Source: an uncultured Bacteroidales bacterium (GTDB lineage: Bacteria > Bacteroidota > Bacteroidia > Bacteroidales > Paludibacteraceae). From it: a stretch of DNA of 33,022 bases. The notes under the pieces were generated by a model. The model worked only from the letters and a program-made list of their open reading frames with translations. It was not told where the DNA came from and did not search any database. The DNA lies in NCBI GenBank assembly GCA_900320865.1, contig ONTT01000024.1:1-33022 (forward strand), given 5' to 3'. Position numbers and translations under genes: made by a program. Positions 23,665-30,985 of the stretch are shown here, piece by piece. How positions within the stretch are numbered: the first letter of the stretch is position 1; each line of letters begins with the position of its first letter.

Positions 23665-25407
23665 ATGAAATATTCGATTAAAGACGTTTTTCAACCGAAA
23701 CTCATTCAGTCGCTACGTCACTATAGCCGCGCTCAGTTTGGTCAGGATGCCTTAGCGGGTGTGATTGTAGGTATTGTAGCTATTCCGTTAGCAATCGCCT
23801 TCGGTATCTCTTCGGGTGTAGGTCCGACGGAAGGTTTGATCACGGCCATCATTGCAGGTCTCATCATCTCTCTGTTCGGAGGAAGCAAAGTGCAAATTGG
23901 CGGTCCTACGGGTGCATTCATCGTCATCATCTACGGTATCATTCAGCATTACGGCCTGAGTGGTCTGATGATCGCGACGATAATGGCAGGTATCTTACTG
24001 ATTTTGATGGGTTTAGCGCATCTTGGTTCGGTAATTAAGTTCGTGCCCTATCCGGTTATCGTGGGCTTCACAGCCGGTATTGCGGTAACGATCTTCTCGA
24101 CCCAGATGAATGATTTCTTCGGTCTCGGGTTATCGGATGTACCGGCAAACTTCGTAGATAAATGGATCTTCTACGCCCATCACTTCCAAGTGAATTGGTG
24201 GGCATTAGTGGTGGGTGTATTCTCGCTGCTGATTTGCATCTTCATGCCAAAGCTCACCAAACGTATCCCCGGTAGTCTGATGGCGATTATCTTCGCTACC
24301 TTCGCGGTATGGTTGCTGAAGTCTTTCGCACCTGCTTCATGGGGTGTCTCCGGTATCCAGACGATCAGCGACCTGTATGAACTGCCGCACGGTATCCCTG
24401 CGCCACATATGCCGAACATGGATTTGGCGGAAGGCGAGAGTTTCTTCACCTTAGTGCAAAAACTCTTTCCATCGGCCTTCACTATTGCGATGTTAGGGGC
24501 TATCGAATCCCTACTCTCCGCGATGGTGGCGGATGGTGTTATTGGAGACAAGCATAACTCGAATACTGAACTCATCGCGCAGGGAGCAGCGAATATCATC
24601 GTGCCTTTCTTCGGCGGTATCCCGGCTACAGGTGCTATCGCACGTACGATGACGAATATCAATAATGGCGGACGTACGCCTGTTGCGGGCATCATCCACG
24701 CCATCGTCCTGCTGCTTGTCTTGCTTTTCTTGGGTCAGTTAGTGGGTCTGATACCGATGTCGTGCCTGGCGGCAGTACTGATCATGGTAGCTTATTCGAT
24801 GTCCGGTTGGAAAACGATTGTAGGTACGTTCAAGCATCGCAACCGCGATATGTGGGTGCTGCTGATCACCTTCTTCCTTACCGTCATCTTCGACCTTACC
24901 GTTGCCATTGAAGTTGGTATCTTACTGGCTTTAATCCTCTTCCTGATGCGTACGAATGAGCAGACACATATCCGCACCTTGCATACAGAGATCGACCCGA
25001 ACGAAGACACGGATCTCCAACTCAACCTCGACCACCTCACAATTCCTGATCGCGTAGAGGTCTATGAGATTGACGGACCGTATTTCTTCGGTATCGCGAA
25101 CCGCTTCGATGAGATTATGATGCACGTGTCCGGTAAGGATTATCCGATTCGTATCATCCGAATGCGTAAAGTGCCGTTTGTAGATTCTACCGCAATGCAC
25201 AACCTTGGTATGCTCATCCAGCGTTCCCATCACGAAGGTATCACCATCATCCTTTCCGGTGTGAAGACACACGTACTCCACCAGTTACAAACCGGTGGAA
25301 TAGAGCAAATGATGAATCCTGAGAATATCTGTCCGAATATCCACGTAGCGCTCAAGCGAGCGAACGCTTTGCTTAATGAGATGGATATGGATGGAACTGA
25401 TAAGTAA
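23665..25407 (+). CDS. SulP-family anion transporter with STAS domain
   Basis: SulP (SLC26-like) proteins move sulfate, bicarbonate or other anions across the inner membrane. The 580-residue product has about ten or more hydrophobic helices in residues 30-430, with the family stretches DALAGVIVGIVAIPLAIAFG, GPTGAFIVIIYGII and GGIPATGAIARTMTNINNGG. The C-terminal STAS domain (about 455-570) ends with PIRIIRMRKVPFVDSTAMHNLG and the TIILSGV segment. The substrate cannot be read from sequence. It starts 24 nt after the tRNA-Gln terminator and overlaps the convergent phosphoesterase gene by 35 nt. Confidence 0.93.
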   Translation: MKYSIKDVFQPKLIQSLRHYSRAQFGQDALAGVIVGIVAIPLAIAFGISSGVGPTEGLITAIIAGLIISLFGGSKVQIGGPTGAFIVIIYGIIQHYGLSGLMIATIMAGILLILMGLAHLGSVIKFVPYPVIVGFTAGIAVTIFSTQMNDFFGLGLSDVPANFVDKWIFYAHHFQVNWWALVVGVFSLLICIFMPKLTKRIPGSLMAIIFATFAVWLLKSFAPASWGVSGIQTISDLYELPHGIPAPHMPNMDLAEGESFFTLVQKLFPSAFTIAMLGAIESLLSAMVADGVIGDKHNSNTELIAQGAANIIVPFFGGIPATGAIARTMTNINNGGRTPVAGIIHAIVLLLVLLFLGQLVGLIPMSCLAAVLIMVAYSMSGWKTIVGTFKHRNRDMWVLLITFFLTVIFDLTVAIEVGILLALILFLMRTNEQTHIRTLHTEIDPNEDTDLQLNLDHLTIPDRVEVYEIDGPYFFGIANRFDEIMMHVSGKDYPIRIIRMRKVPFVDSTAMHNLGMLIQRSHHEGITIILSGVKTHVLHQLQTGGIEQMMNPENICPNIHVALKRANALLNEMDMDGTDK

Positions 25408-26254
25408 GGTCTTCCCCTACTTGTACGGTCATATAGGACTGACCCTGCTCCTCATCCTTGGTAGCATTCAGCACGATGTAATGAACGCCCTTGAAATGCA
25501 CCGACTGACGAGCATGTTGGTGACCGCTCAACACACATTCTACATGGTACTTTCCCAATAAGGACGTGATTTCGTAGGTCTCCTCTAACGCCATGTTAGA
25601 GGTATGACCTTGTGAACCGTCCAGTTTCCAAAGATGGGTATGGGTCATCACGATGATACGGCGGTAACCCTCTTTCGACTTTGCCTCCAGCAGGTCTTTT
25701 AACCATTTCATCTGCTTGGTACCCAAAGATCCTTCAGCGCTGTCTAAGCAGATATACAGATCAAGTTTCTTGGAACCGTTATTCGTGTCAAACCAATAGC
25801 AAGATGTCTTGAAATACGAGCGGTAAATCTGCCATTGTTTGAAATAGATATCGTGGTTACCGGGCGTGATAAAAAGCGTATCATTGATACTGCGTCCACC
25901 TACGTTCAATACGCTGTCTGCACAGGGGTAGTTATTCTGCGCATCAATCAGGTCACCGAGGTGTAAGGCTATCTTCGGCTCCACTGCTGCATTGTATTGG
26001 TCGATGAAAAAATCCAGGTTCTTATGCGTCTTACGCGTGATATGGCTATCCGAGCAAGCATATATAGTATAGGTATCCGAACCCATATTCAGATGAATCT
26101 CACCCACTGAATCGTTATACGCCATCGATTGCTCAAAACGCGTATTGACGGTCTCTCCGTTCGGCGAGAACATACCCGCCATATCCAAGGTGCTGTCTTC
26201 GCTGCATGCCATCAGGCCGCATGTGATTGCAATATAGAATAAATGCTTTTTCAT
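25373..26254 (-). CDS. lipoprotein of the calcineurin-like metallophosphoesterase family
   Basis: The 293-residue product has a signal peptide with lipobox LMAC and lipidated Cys17, so it is membrane-attached outside the cytoplasm. The metal-binding set of the family is complete: DSH at 69-71, GD at 100-101 (LHLGDLID), GNHD at 132-135, MTHTH at 203-207 and GHQH at 244-247. These proteins hydrolyse phosphate esters with a dinuclear metal centre; the substrate is unknown. It is the last gene of a five-gene minus-strand run, and its last codons overlap the end of the SulP gene. Confidence 0.9.
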   Translation of the reverse strand: MKKHLFYIAITCGLMACSEDSTLDMAGMFSPNGETVNTRFEQSMAYNDSVGEIHLNMGSDTYTIYACSDSHITRKTHKNLDFFIDQYNAAVEPKIALHLGDLIDAQNNYPCADSVLNVGGRSINDTLFITPGNHDIYFKQWQIYRSYFKTSCYWFDTNNGSKKLDLYICLDSAEGSLGTKQMKWLKDLLEAKSKEGYRRIIVMTHTHLWKLDGSQGHTSNMALEETYEITSLLGKYHVECVLSGHQHARQSVHFKGVHYIVLNATKDEEQGQSYMTVQVGEDLTYQFHPYPSH

Positions 26255-26275
26255 AGAAAATTCGTTACTGGTAGG

Positions 26276-26986
26276 TTAAAACAAATACGTAAATCCTGCT
26301 CTAAACGTTGCGCCGTAGAAGGTGGCGTCGAGATGGAACATACCCGTGGGTTTACATTGTGCCGAGAGGTTGATGCGCCAGTGATCCGCTACATCCACAT
26401 ACGCGCCGATGCCGAACAACGGTTGCCACATACGCTCCATCTGATAGTCATCTACGTTTGAGAAGAGGAACGATAAGTTCCATGGGTTGTTCTGCGGACG
26501 GCAGAAGACCTCCAAGCGATAAAGCAGGTTAAACGGCTCCACGACAAAGGTCTCGTCTGTATACCAACTGCGTTGCCAGTCACTCATCACGCGGGTAAAC
26601 AAGCCCAAGTTCACCGATACATAATCCATGCGATACCCCAGCCCCAAGCAGGCCGTATAATCCGTCATCTGATTTCGGGCGATCGCACGAACGTACACAT
26701 CTGTCTCGATGAAGAGTTCACCTACCGGCATTGTAAACTTCGGACGAAACTGTAGCGCGAGACTATAGACACTCGCTGTCGAGAGTTGCGCTTTCGCCTC
26801 CATCTCAAAATACGGATTGAAAGGCATCAAGGCCTGAATATCCAGGTTTCCGTGATGCCCCCATGTGTTGTTATAACTATATTCTCCCATCACGGTCAGC
26901 CGATACTCCCGATGGCCGAAACCCGGGTTTGCAGCCATCAACGGTACACCCGCCGCAAGCACTAAAATCAGTAAAAATTTTCGCAT
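26276..26986 (-). CDS. outer-membrane beta-barrel protein
   Basis: The 236-residue product has a signal peptide (MRKFLLILVLAAGVPLMAA) and a mature part of alternating strands with many aromatic residues (YRLTVMGEYSYNNTWG, AKAQLSTASVYSLALQFRPKF, CLGLGYRMDYVSVNLGLFTRV, ATFRAGFTYLF). The last residue is Phe, the usual signal for barrel assembly. Its family is not recognised. It sits 23 nt after mutS2 (a heptad spacer) and 21 nt before the phosphoesterase; co-transcription rather than shared function is the likely link. Confidence 0.75.
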   Translation of the reverse strand: MRKFLLILVLAAGVPLMAANPGFGHREYRLTVMGEYSYNNTWGHHGNLDIQALMPFNPYFEMEAKAQLSTASVYSLALQFRPKFTMPVGELFIETDVYVRAIARNQMTDYTACLGLGYRMDYVSVNLGLFTRVMSDWQRSWYTDETFVVEPFNLLYRLEVFCRPQNNPWNLSFLFSNVDDYQMERMWQPLFGIGAYVDVADHWRINLSAQCKPTGMFHLDATFYGATFRAGFTYLF

Positions 26987-26987
26987 A

Positions 26988-27015
26988 TCTATAATCGATA
27001 ATCTAAAATCTATAA
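26988..27015 (-). repeat. heptad spacer repeat, four copies of TTATAGA-like units
   Basis: Read on the minus strand, TTATAGA, TTTTAGA, TTATCGA and TTATAGA follow one another. The first unit carries the mutS2 stop TAG (27012-27010), and the run ends 1 nt before the ATG of the next gene at 26986. Confidence 0.85.
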
Positions 27016-29319
27016 TCTCACAATCGTAAGCCCTGCTCCGCCATGGTTCACATCGCCATCGCCGAAATCCAGAGCCACCTGTCCGCGTTTATGACGTTGA
27101 CGGTTCAAGCCGTTTAGATAGTCGCGCGTCAACTGCTTGAGCGCACCGGTACCGGTGCCATGCAGGATTGTTACTTCACCCGCACCTACCATCAACGCAT
27201 CGTCCATATAAGCAATCAGTCGCTCCAAGGCCTCATCGGCTCGATAGCCGCGCAGGTCTAACGTCCGCTCAAACGACACGGTGCGACTATGTACGATATT
27301 CGAGGAATTTCTAACCGTTGAAGGCCGCGAGTTAAGGGCTACGCTGCCGTTCTTCGCCAGTTTCTTCAGTTCGCTGAAATCGCGCATCACCTTCGGTGTC
27401 TTAGGGATCTCTACCTGTGGTTTCTCCCTTTCCACTTTCTGCTTTAGGCTTTCCACTTTCGAGCGTGCTTTCTTCGTCTTCTCCTTGTCCGCTTTAGCCT
27501 CTTTGATCTCGCGGATCGTACGCTCAATGGTGGCATTCGACTGCTGCAGTAGGTCGGCCGCCTGTTGACGCGCTTCTTCCAACATCTCTTTCTTCTTGGC
27601 CTTGATACCGCTCATCTGCTCCTCATACTGGGCAATTCGCTCTTCCAGTACTTTCTCTTTCTTCCGAATCGCCTCCCGTTTCTTCTCCCAATATCGTTTG
27701 TCGCGCGCGATGTCCTGCAGCTGCTTGTCATAATCGATATGTTCCTCGCCCACCAAGTCCGTCGCATAACGGATGATGGGTTCACTCAGGCCGATCTGGC
27801 GGGCTATCTCAATGGCAAAACTGCTACCGGCTTGACCGATGGATAACTGAAACAGCGGCCGCATCGCTCCGCGGTCATAGAGCATAGCTCCATTCACCAC
27901 CCCCGGCGTCTGTTCCGCAAAATGTTTGAGGTTCGTATAATGCGTTGTGATGATACCGAATACACGGCGGTTCAGCAACTCGCGTAAGATAGCCTCCGCT
28001 ATCGCCCCGCCAATCAGAGGTTCGGTACCTGTTCCCATTTCATCGATCAGCACTAAGGTGCATTCATCGGATTCGCGCACGAATGTACGCATATTCCGCA
28101 AATGACTCGAATAGGTGGATAACTCATCCTGTATCGACTGCTCGTCGCCGATGTCTATCATCAGGCTGCCGAACAGACCGGCTCTACTCTGCTCCGCTAC
28201 AGGCACTAACAATCCGCATTGCAGCATGTATTGCAGCAGGGCGACGGTCTTCAGACAAACCGATTTACCTCCCGCATTCGGGCCACTGATCACCAGCACA
28301 TGGTTCTCTTGCGCACGCAGACGAATAGAAAGCGGTACGACCACTTTGCCCTGTGGGATATAATGTAGCAGCAACACCGGATGACGGGCGTCCGACCATT
28401 CCAACATCGGTTCATTCAACAACTCGGGTCGGATAGCATGCAGGGTCTGCGCCAAGGAAACCTTCGCATTCAAAAAGTCCACTTCCGCCAACAGTTGCTG
28501 ACTGCCTAAGATACGGTCGGTATTGGGCCGCAGCATATCCGTGATAGCTTGCAGGATACGAATCCGTTCGCGACGTTCCGCACCTTCCAATTCCCGAATA
28601 TGATTATTGGCATCAACCACCTGTTGGGGTTCGATATACACCGTTTTACCGGTCGCCGACTCATCATGCACGATACCGCCGATCTTGCGTTTATAACCGG
28701 GTGGAACAGGGATCACCAATCGTCCCTCGCGTAAGGTAGGAGCCGCATCGGCATCCACCAATCCGTCCGCTTTCGCTTGACGCAGGATTGATGCTAAGGT
28801 GCGCCCTACACTTCCTTGCAGATTCACTAACTCCCGCCGTATACGTGCTAACTCAGGCGAAGCATGGTCTGCTAATTTGCCATAGCGATCAAGCACCCGG
28901 TCTATCTCGCGCACAATCTCCCCTAATCCGCTAAACCGCTCATCCCCTAATCCTTTCAATAGCGGATACTTCGTACTGTCTAAGCCTGCAAAGAAATGCT
29001 CCAACTCGGCCGCATAAGCCAAAGTCTTGCGCAATGCATCTAACTCCGACTCGTCTAAGAACAATCCTTCAATACGGATACGGGCAATGGCCTCACGCAT
29101 GTCATGGATATCCCCGCGCGGGAAGGTGAGCATCGGGTCACTCTGGGCGTGCAACATCTGGTCGGTCAATTGCAACATGTGCTGCACGAGTTCATAATCG
29201 GTCTCGAAATGCATAGCATCTACGCATTCACGACCTAAGGATGACGCACAGCGCCGCCCTAACTCCTCACGAATGACCGTAAAGTCAATCTTCGCTTCTA
29301 TATTCTCAGGGTAAATCAT
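27010..29319 (-). CDS. mutS2: MutS2 ATPase with C-terminal Smr domain
   Basis: MutS2 is a MutS homologue without mismatch-binding domain; it acts on recombination intermediates or, as shown in Bacillus subtilis, on collided ribosomes. ATG 29319 (MIYPENIEAK) overlaps the TGA of the upstream DUF721 gene as ATGA, so I prefer it to the ATG 15 nt upstream. The product has 769 residues. Walker A GPNAGGKS is at about 346-353, with VLIDEMGTGTEP downstream, then a Lys/Glu coiled coil. The C-terminal 80 residues form the Smr domain (LDLRGYRADEALERL, HGTGTGALK), the nuclease part. Confidence 0.95.
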   Translation of the reverse strand: MIYPENIEAKIDFTVIREELGRRCASSLGRECVDAMHFETDYELVQHMLQLTDQMLHAQSDPMLTFPRGDIHDMREAIARIRIEGLFLDESELDALRKTLAYAAELEHFFAGLDSTKYPLLKGLGDERFSGLGEIVREIDRVLDRYGKLADHASPELARIRRELVNLQGSVGRTLASILRQAKADGLVDADAAPTLREGRLVIPVPPGYKRKIGGIVHDESATGKTVYIEPQQVVDANNHIRELEGAERRERIRILQAITDMLRPNTDRILGSQQLLAEVDFLNAKVSLAQTLHAIRPELLNEPMLEWSDARHPVLLLHYIPQGKVVVPLSIRLRAQENHVLVISGPNAGGKSVCLKTVALLQYMLQCGLLVPVAEQSRAGLFGSLMIDIGDEQSIQDELSTYSSHLRNMRTFVRESDECTLVLIDEMGTGTEPLIGGAIAEAILRELLNRRVFGIITTHYTNLKHFAEQTPGVVNGAMLYDRGAMRPLFQLSIGQAGSSFAIEIARQIGLSEPIIRYATDLVGEEHIDYDKQLQDIARDKRYWEKKREAIRKKEKVLEERIAQYEEQMSGIKAKKKEMLEEARQQAADLLQQSNATIERTIREIKEAKADKEKTKKARSKVESLKQKVEREKPQVEIPKTPKVMRDFSELKKLAKNGSVALNSRPSTVRNSSNIVHSRTVSFERTLDLRGYRADEALERLIAYMDDALMVGAGEVTILHGTGTGALKQLTRDYLNGLNRQRHKRGQVALDFGDGDVNHGGAGLTIVRL

Positions 29320-29591
29320 CCTAAGATTCGACAATCTCGGATAGCATTCGCACCTACCGCCTCATTCAGTTTTTTGACCAATTCGAAGCGGTTCTCAAAG
29401 AGTTGCGCTTTCAACGCGGCGGAATTGACATGGATAATAAGCATTCCGTCGCGCATCTCTATACTGCGGGTTAACTTCGTGACGGTCTCACCCATCACAC
29501 GCGGCCAAGCCTGCTCAATTTGCATATCCAATACAGATTGCTCCAAGCCGCTCTCGCGCAGATAATCCACCAGCGCATCCGATATGGACAT
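29316..29591 (-). CDS. DUF721 (DciA-like) protein
   Basis: ATG 29591, preceded by AAAGGAG, gives 91 residues; the upstream TTG frame lies in the spacer. SISDALVDYLRESGLE, then AWPRVMGETVTKLTRSIEMRDGMLIIHVNSAALKAQL, match the DUF721/DciA pattern (W..V.G...A...P......L.V.V....W...L). DciA loads the replicative helicase in bacteria without DnaC. Small DUF721 proteins of Bacteroidota carry only this core. Its TGA overlaps the mutS2 start codon, so translation is coupled. Confidence 0.85.
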   Translation of the reverse strand: MSISDALVDYLRESGLEQSVLDMQIEQAWPRVMGETVTKLTRSIEMRDGMLIIHVNSAALKAQLFENRFELVKKLNEAVGANAIRDCRILG

Positions 29592-29599
29592 CGCTCCTT

Positions 29600-29634
29600 T
29601 CACCAATCACCAATTACCAATCCCTAATTCCTCA
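29600..29634 (-). repeat. heptad spacer repeat, five units ending TTGGTGA
   Basis: On the minus strand the units TGAGGAA, TTAGGGA, TTGGTAA, TTGGTGA and TTGGTGA follow one another. The first starts with the stop TGA of the glucosaminidase gene, and each unit holds a stop triplet. The run ends 9 nt before the DUF721 ATG. Confidence 0.85.
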
Positions 29635-30741
29635 CTTCGGCTCTTTTACCTTCTTCAGATAAATCTTCTGCCGTGTACGGAAGGTTCGGATTTTAGGATC
29701 TAACTCGTTATATTTCAGTATTGCCTCTATCTGCACACCCTCTTCCTGGCTCAATTTCCATAATGACTGACCGGTATGCGTCCAAACGAACTCCTTGCTA
29801 CCCGTCGTCTTCTTCGGAGCCAAGTAAACGCGTTCACCAGGGGTCAGAGTACGACCTAAGGCATCATTGTCTTCGCGCAAATCGCGCTCACGTACATTGA
29901 TACGGAATGCGATCGTCGCGTACGTATCGCCTTCACGCGCGATCACGTAATTGATACCGTTGTATTTCTTTTTCGGGTGCTCGATGAAGAAACTGTCGCG
30001 CTCCTCACGGGCGGTCTTCGGCTCCACATACGGCGGTTCCGGGTCGTTCTTAATCACCATGATAGGTGCCGTTCCTTGTACGACCGTCGCTTTCAACGGA
30101 CGCTTCGCGGGCTTTTTCGGAGCCTGCTGATTCTCCGGCTTGGGTTGATTCGGATCTATCTTAACATTCACCTGCGCATTCGGCTCCGTATTACGCAGAT
30201 CCTGCGCTGCAGTAGGATCAAAACCACCTACGGTGGTAGCCATAGTCAACGAATCCAGATGATAGTCCTCGATGAGACGAATCAACTTCGATGCATAATG
30301 CTTGTCGGTAGCATAGCCGCACTCACGCAGACGCACCGCCCATGCCTCATAATCCTCTACGGCAATTTCAAAACAAGTTGCGTAACGCGGACGTTGCAGG
30401 AAAAGCGAATGGTCTTTGAAACTCTCAGCCGCATCGGCATATTGACGGAAACACTCGCCTTTGGAGTCGTCATCGTAGTAATACACGCCGCCGAACCACT
30501 CACTCGTGCACTTGATGCCGAAGTGGTTCTTCGCATTCACCGCCAACTCACTCTGACCGGCCGAGGACTCTAACAACGCCTGCGCCATCGTGATTGATGC
30601 AGGGATACCATACTCGGCCTGCTGCATTATAGCTGTTTCCTTCCACTGGGCGATATAACGCCAGTATGCATCACTCTGCTTCTGAGCCATGAGAGTCATG
30701 CTAATGGTCATAAGACCGATCAAAATAGTAGATTTTTTCAT
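29632..30741 (-). CDS. exported N-acetylglucosaminidase (GH73-like) with LysM repeats
   Basis: This peptidoglycan hydrolase has 369 residues from ATG 30741 (MKKSTILIGL); the upstream frame crosses the promoter. It has a signal peptide (1-19), a glucosaminidase domain (about 25-175) with the likely catalytic Glu58 in MAQALLESSAGQS and HFGIKC after it, a Pro/Lys-rich linker (about 200-265), then two LysM modules (YVIAREGDTYATIAFRINV and WTHTGQSLWKLSQEEGVQ). LysM binds glycan, so the enzyme stays at the cell wall. It is the first gene of a minus-strand run continuing through DUF721 and mutS2. Confidence 0.92.
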   Translation of the reverse strand: MKKSTILIGLMTISMTLMAQKQSDAYWRYIAQWKETAIMQQAEYGIPASITMAQALLESSAGQSELAVNAKNHFGIKCTSEWFGGVYYYDDDSKGECFRQYADAAESFKDHSLFLQRPRYATCFEIAVEDYEAWAVRLRECGYATDKHYASKLIRLIEDYHLDSLTMATTVGGFDPTAAQDLRNTEPNAQVNVKIDPNQPKPENQQAPKKPAKRPLKATVVQGTAPIMVIKNDPEPPYVEPKTAREERDSFFIEHPKKKYNGINYVIAREGDTYATIAFRINVRERDLREDNDALGRTLTPGERVYLAPKKTTGSKEFVWTHTGQSLWKLSQEEGVQIEAILKYNELDPKIRTFRTRQKIYLKKVKEPK

Positions 30742-30761
30742 ATGCGACATATTTTGCGCTG

Positions 30762-30792
30762 CAAAGATAATACAAAAATTTGAAATACACAA
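30762..30792 (-). promoter_or_regulatory. promoter of the glucosaminidase-mutS2 gene run
   Basis: On the minus strand TATCTTTG (plus 30762-30769) is preceded by TTG (plus 30790-30792) with a 20-nt spacer, just upstream of ATG 30741. Confidence 0.7.
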
Positions 30793-30828
30793 GGAAACTT
30801 AACAAAAAATAAAAAAATCGTGCTTTTC

Positions 30829-30859
30829 TTGCACATATCATTTTTTTTTTGTACCTTTG
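30829..30859 (+). promoter_or_regulatory. promoter of ppdK
   Basis: TTG (30829-30831), a 20-nt spacer and TACCTTTG (30852-30859) match the consensus. Transcription would start near 30866, leaving about 120 nt of leader. Confidence 0.75.
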
Positions 30860-30867
30860 CACCCGAA

Positions 30868-30936
30868 ATGTCCTCCCGACAGAAGGGGAGAAATGGCCTC
30901 CGCCGAGAAGGGCTAACCCCAAAGGCCGGATTGTAA
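30868..30936 (+). other. possible 22-codon leader ORF inside a structured ppdK leader
   Basis: An ATG at 30868, nearly at the predicted transcript 5' end, opens 22 codons for a basic peptide (MSSRQKGRNG...) ending in TAA at 30934-30936. The same stretch folds: CTCCC (30873-30877) with GGGAG (30886-30890), and GGCCT (30895-30899) with AGGCC (30923-30927) enclosing GGG-CTAA-CCC. Two imperfect copies of a unit CCTCC...AGAAGGG lie 25 nt apart. It may be a regulatory leader; no known riboswitch is recognised. Confidence 0.35.
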
Positions 30937-30985
30937 GAAACTAAAACACTGATTTTTAATATCTAAATATACAATTTTTATACAC

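Noticed and set aside
1577-29634. CRISPR array or dispersed mobile repeat as explanation of the spacer repeats
   Set aside because: Units are only 7 bp, differ between loci, have no spacers, and are not flanked by transposase or cas genes.
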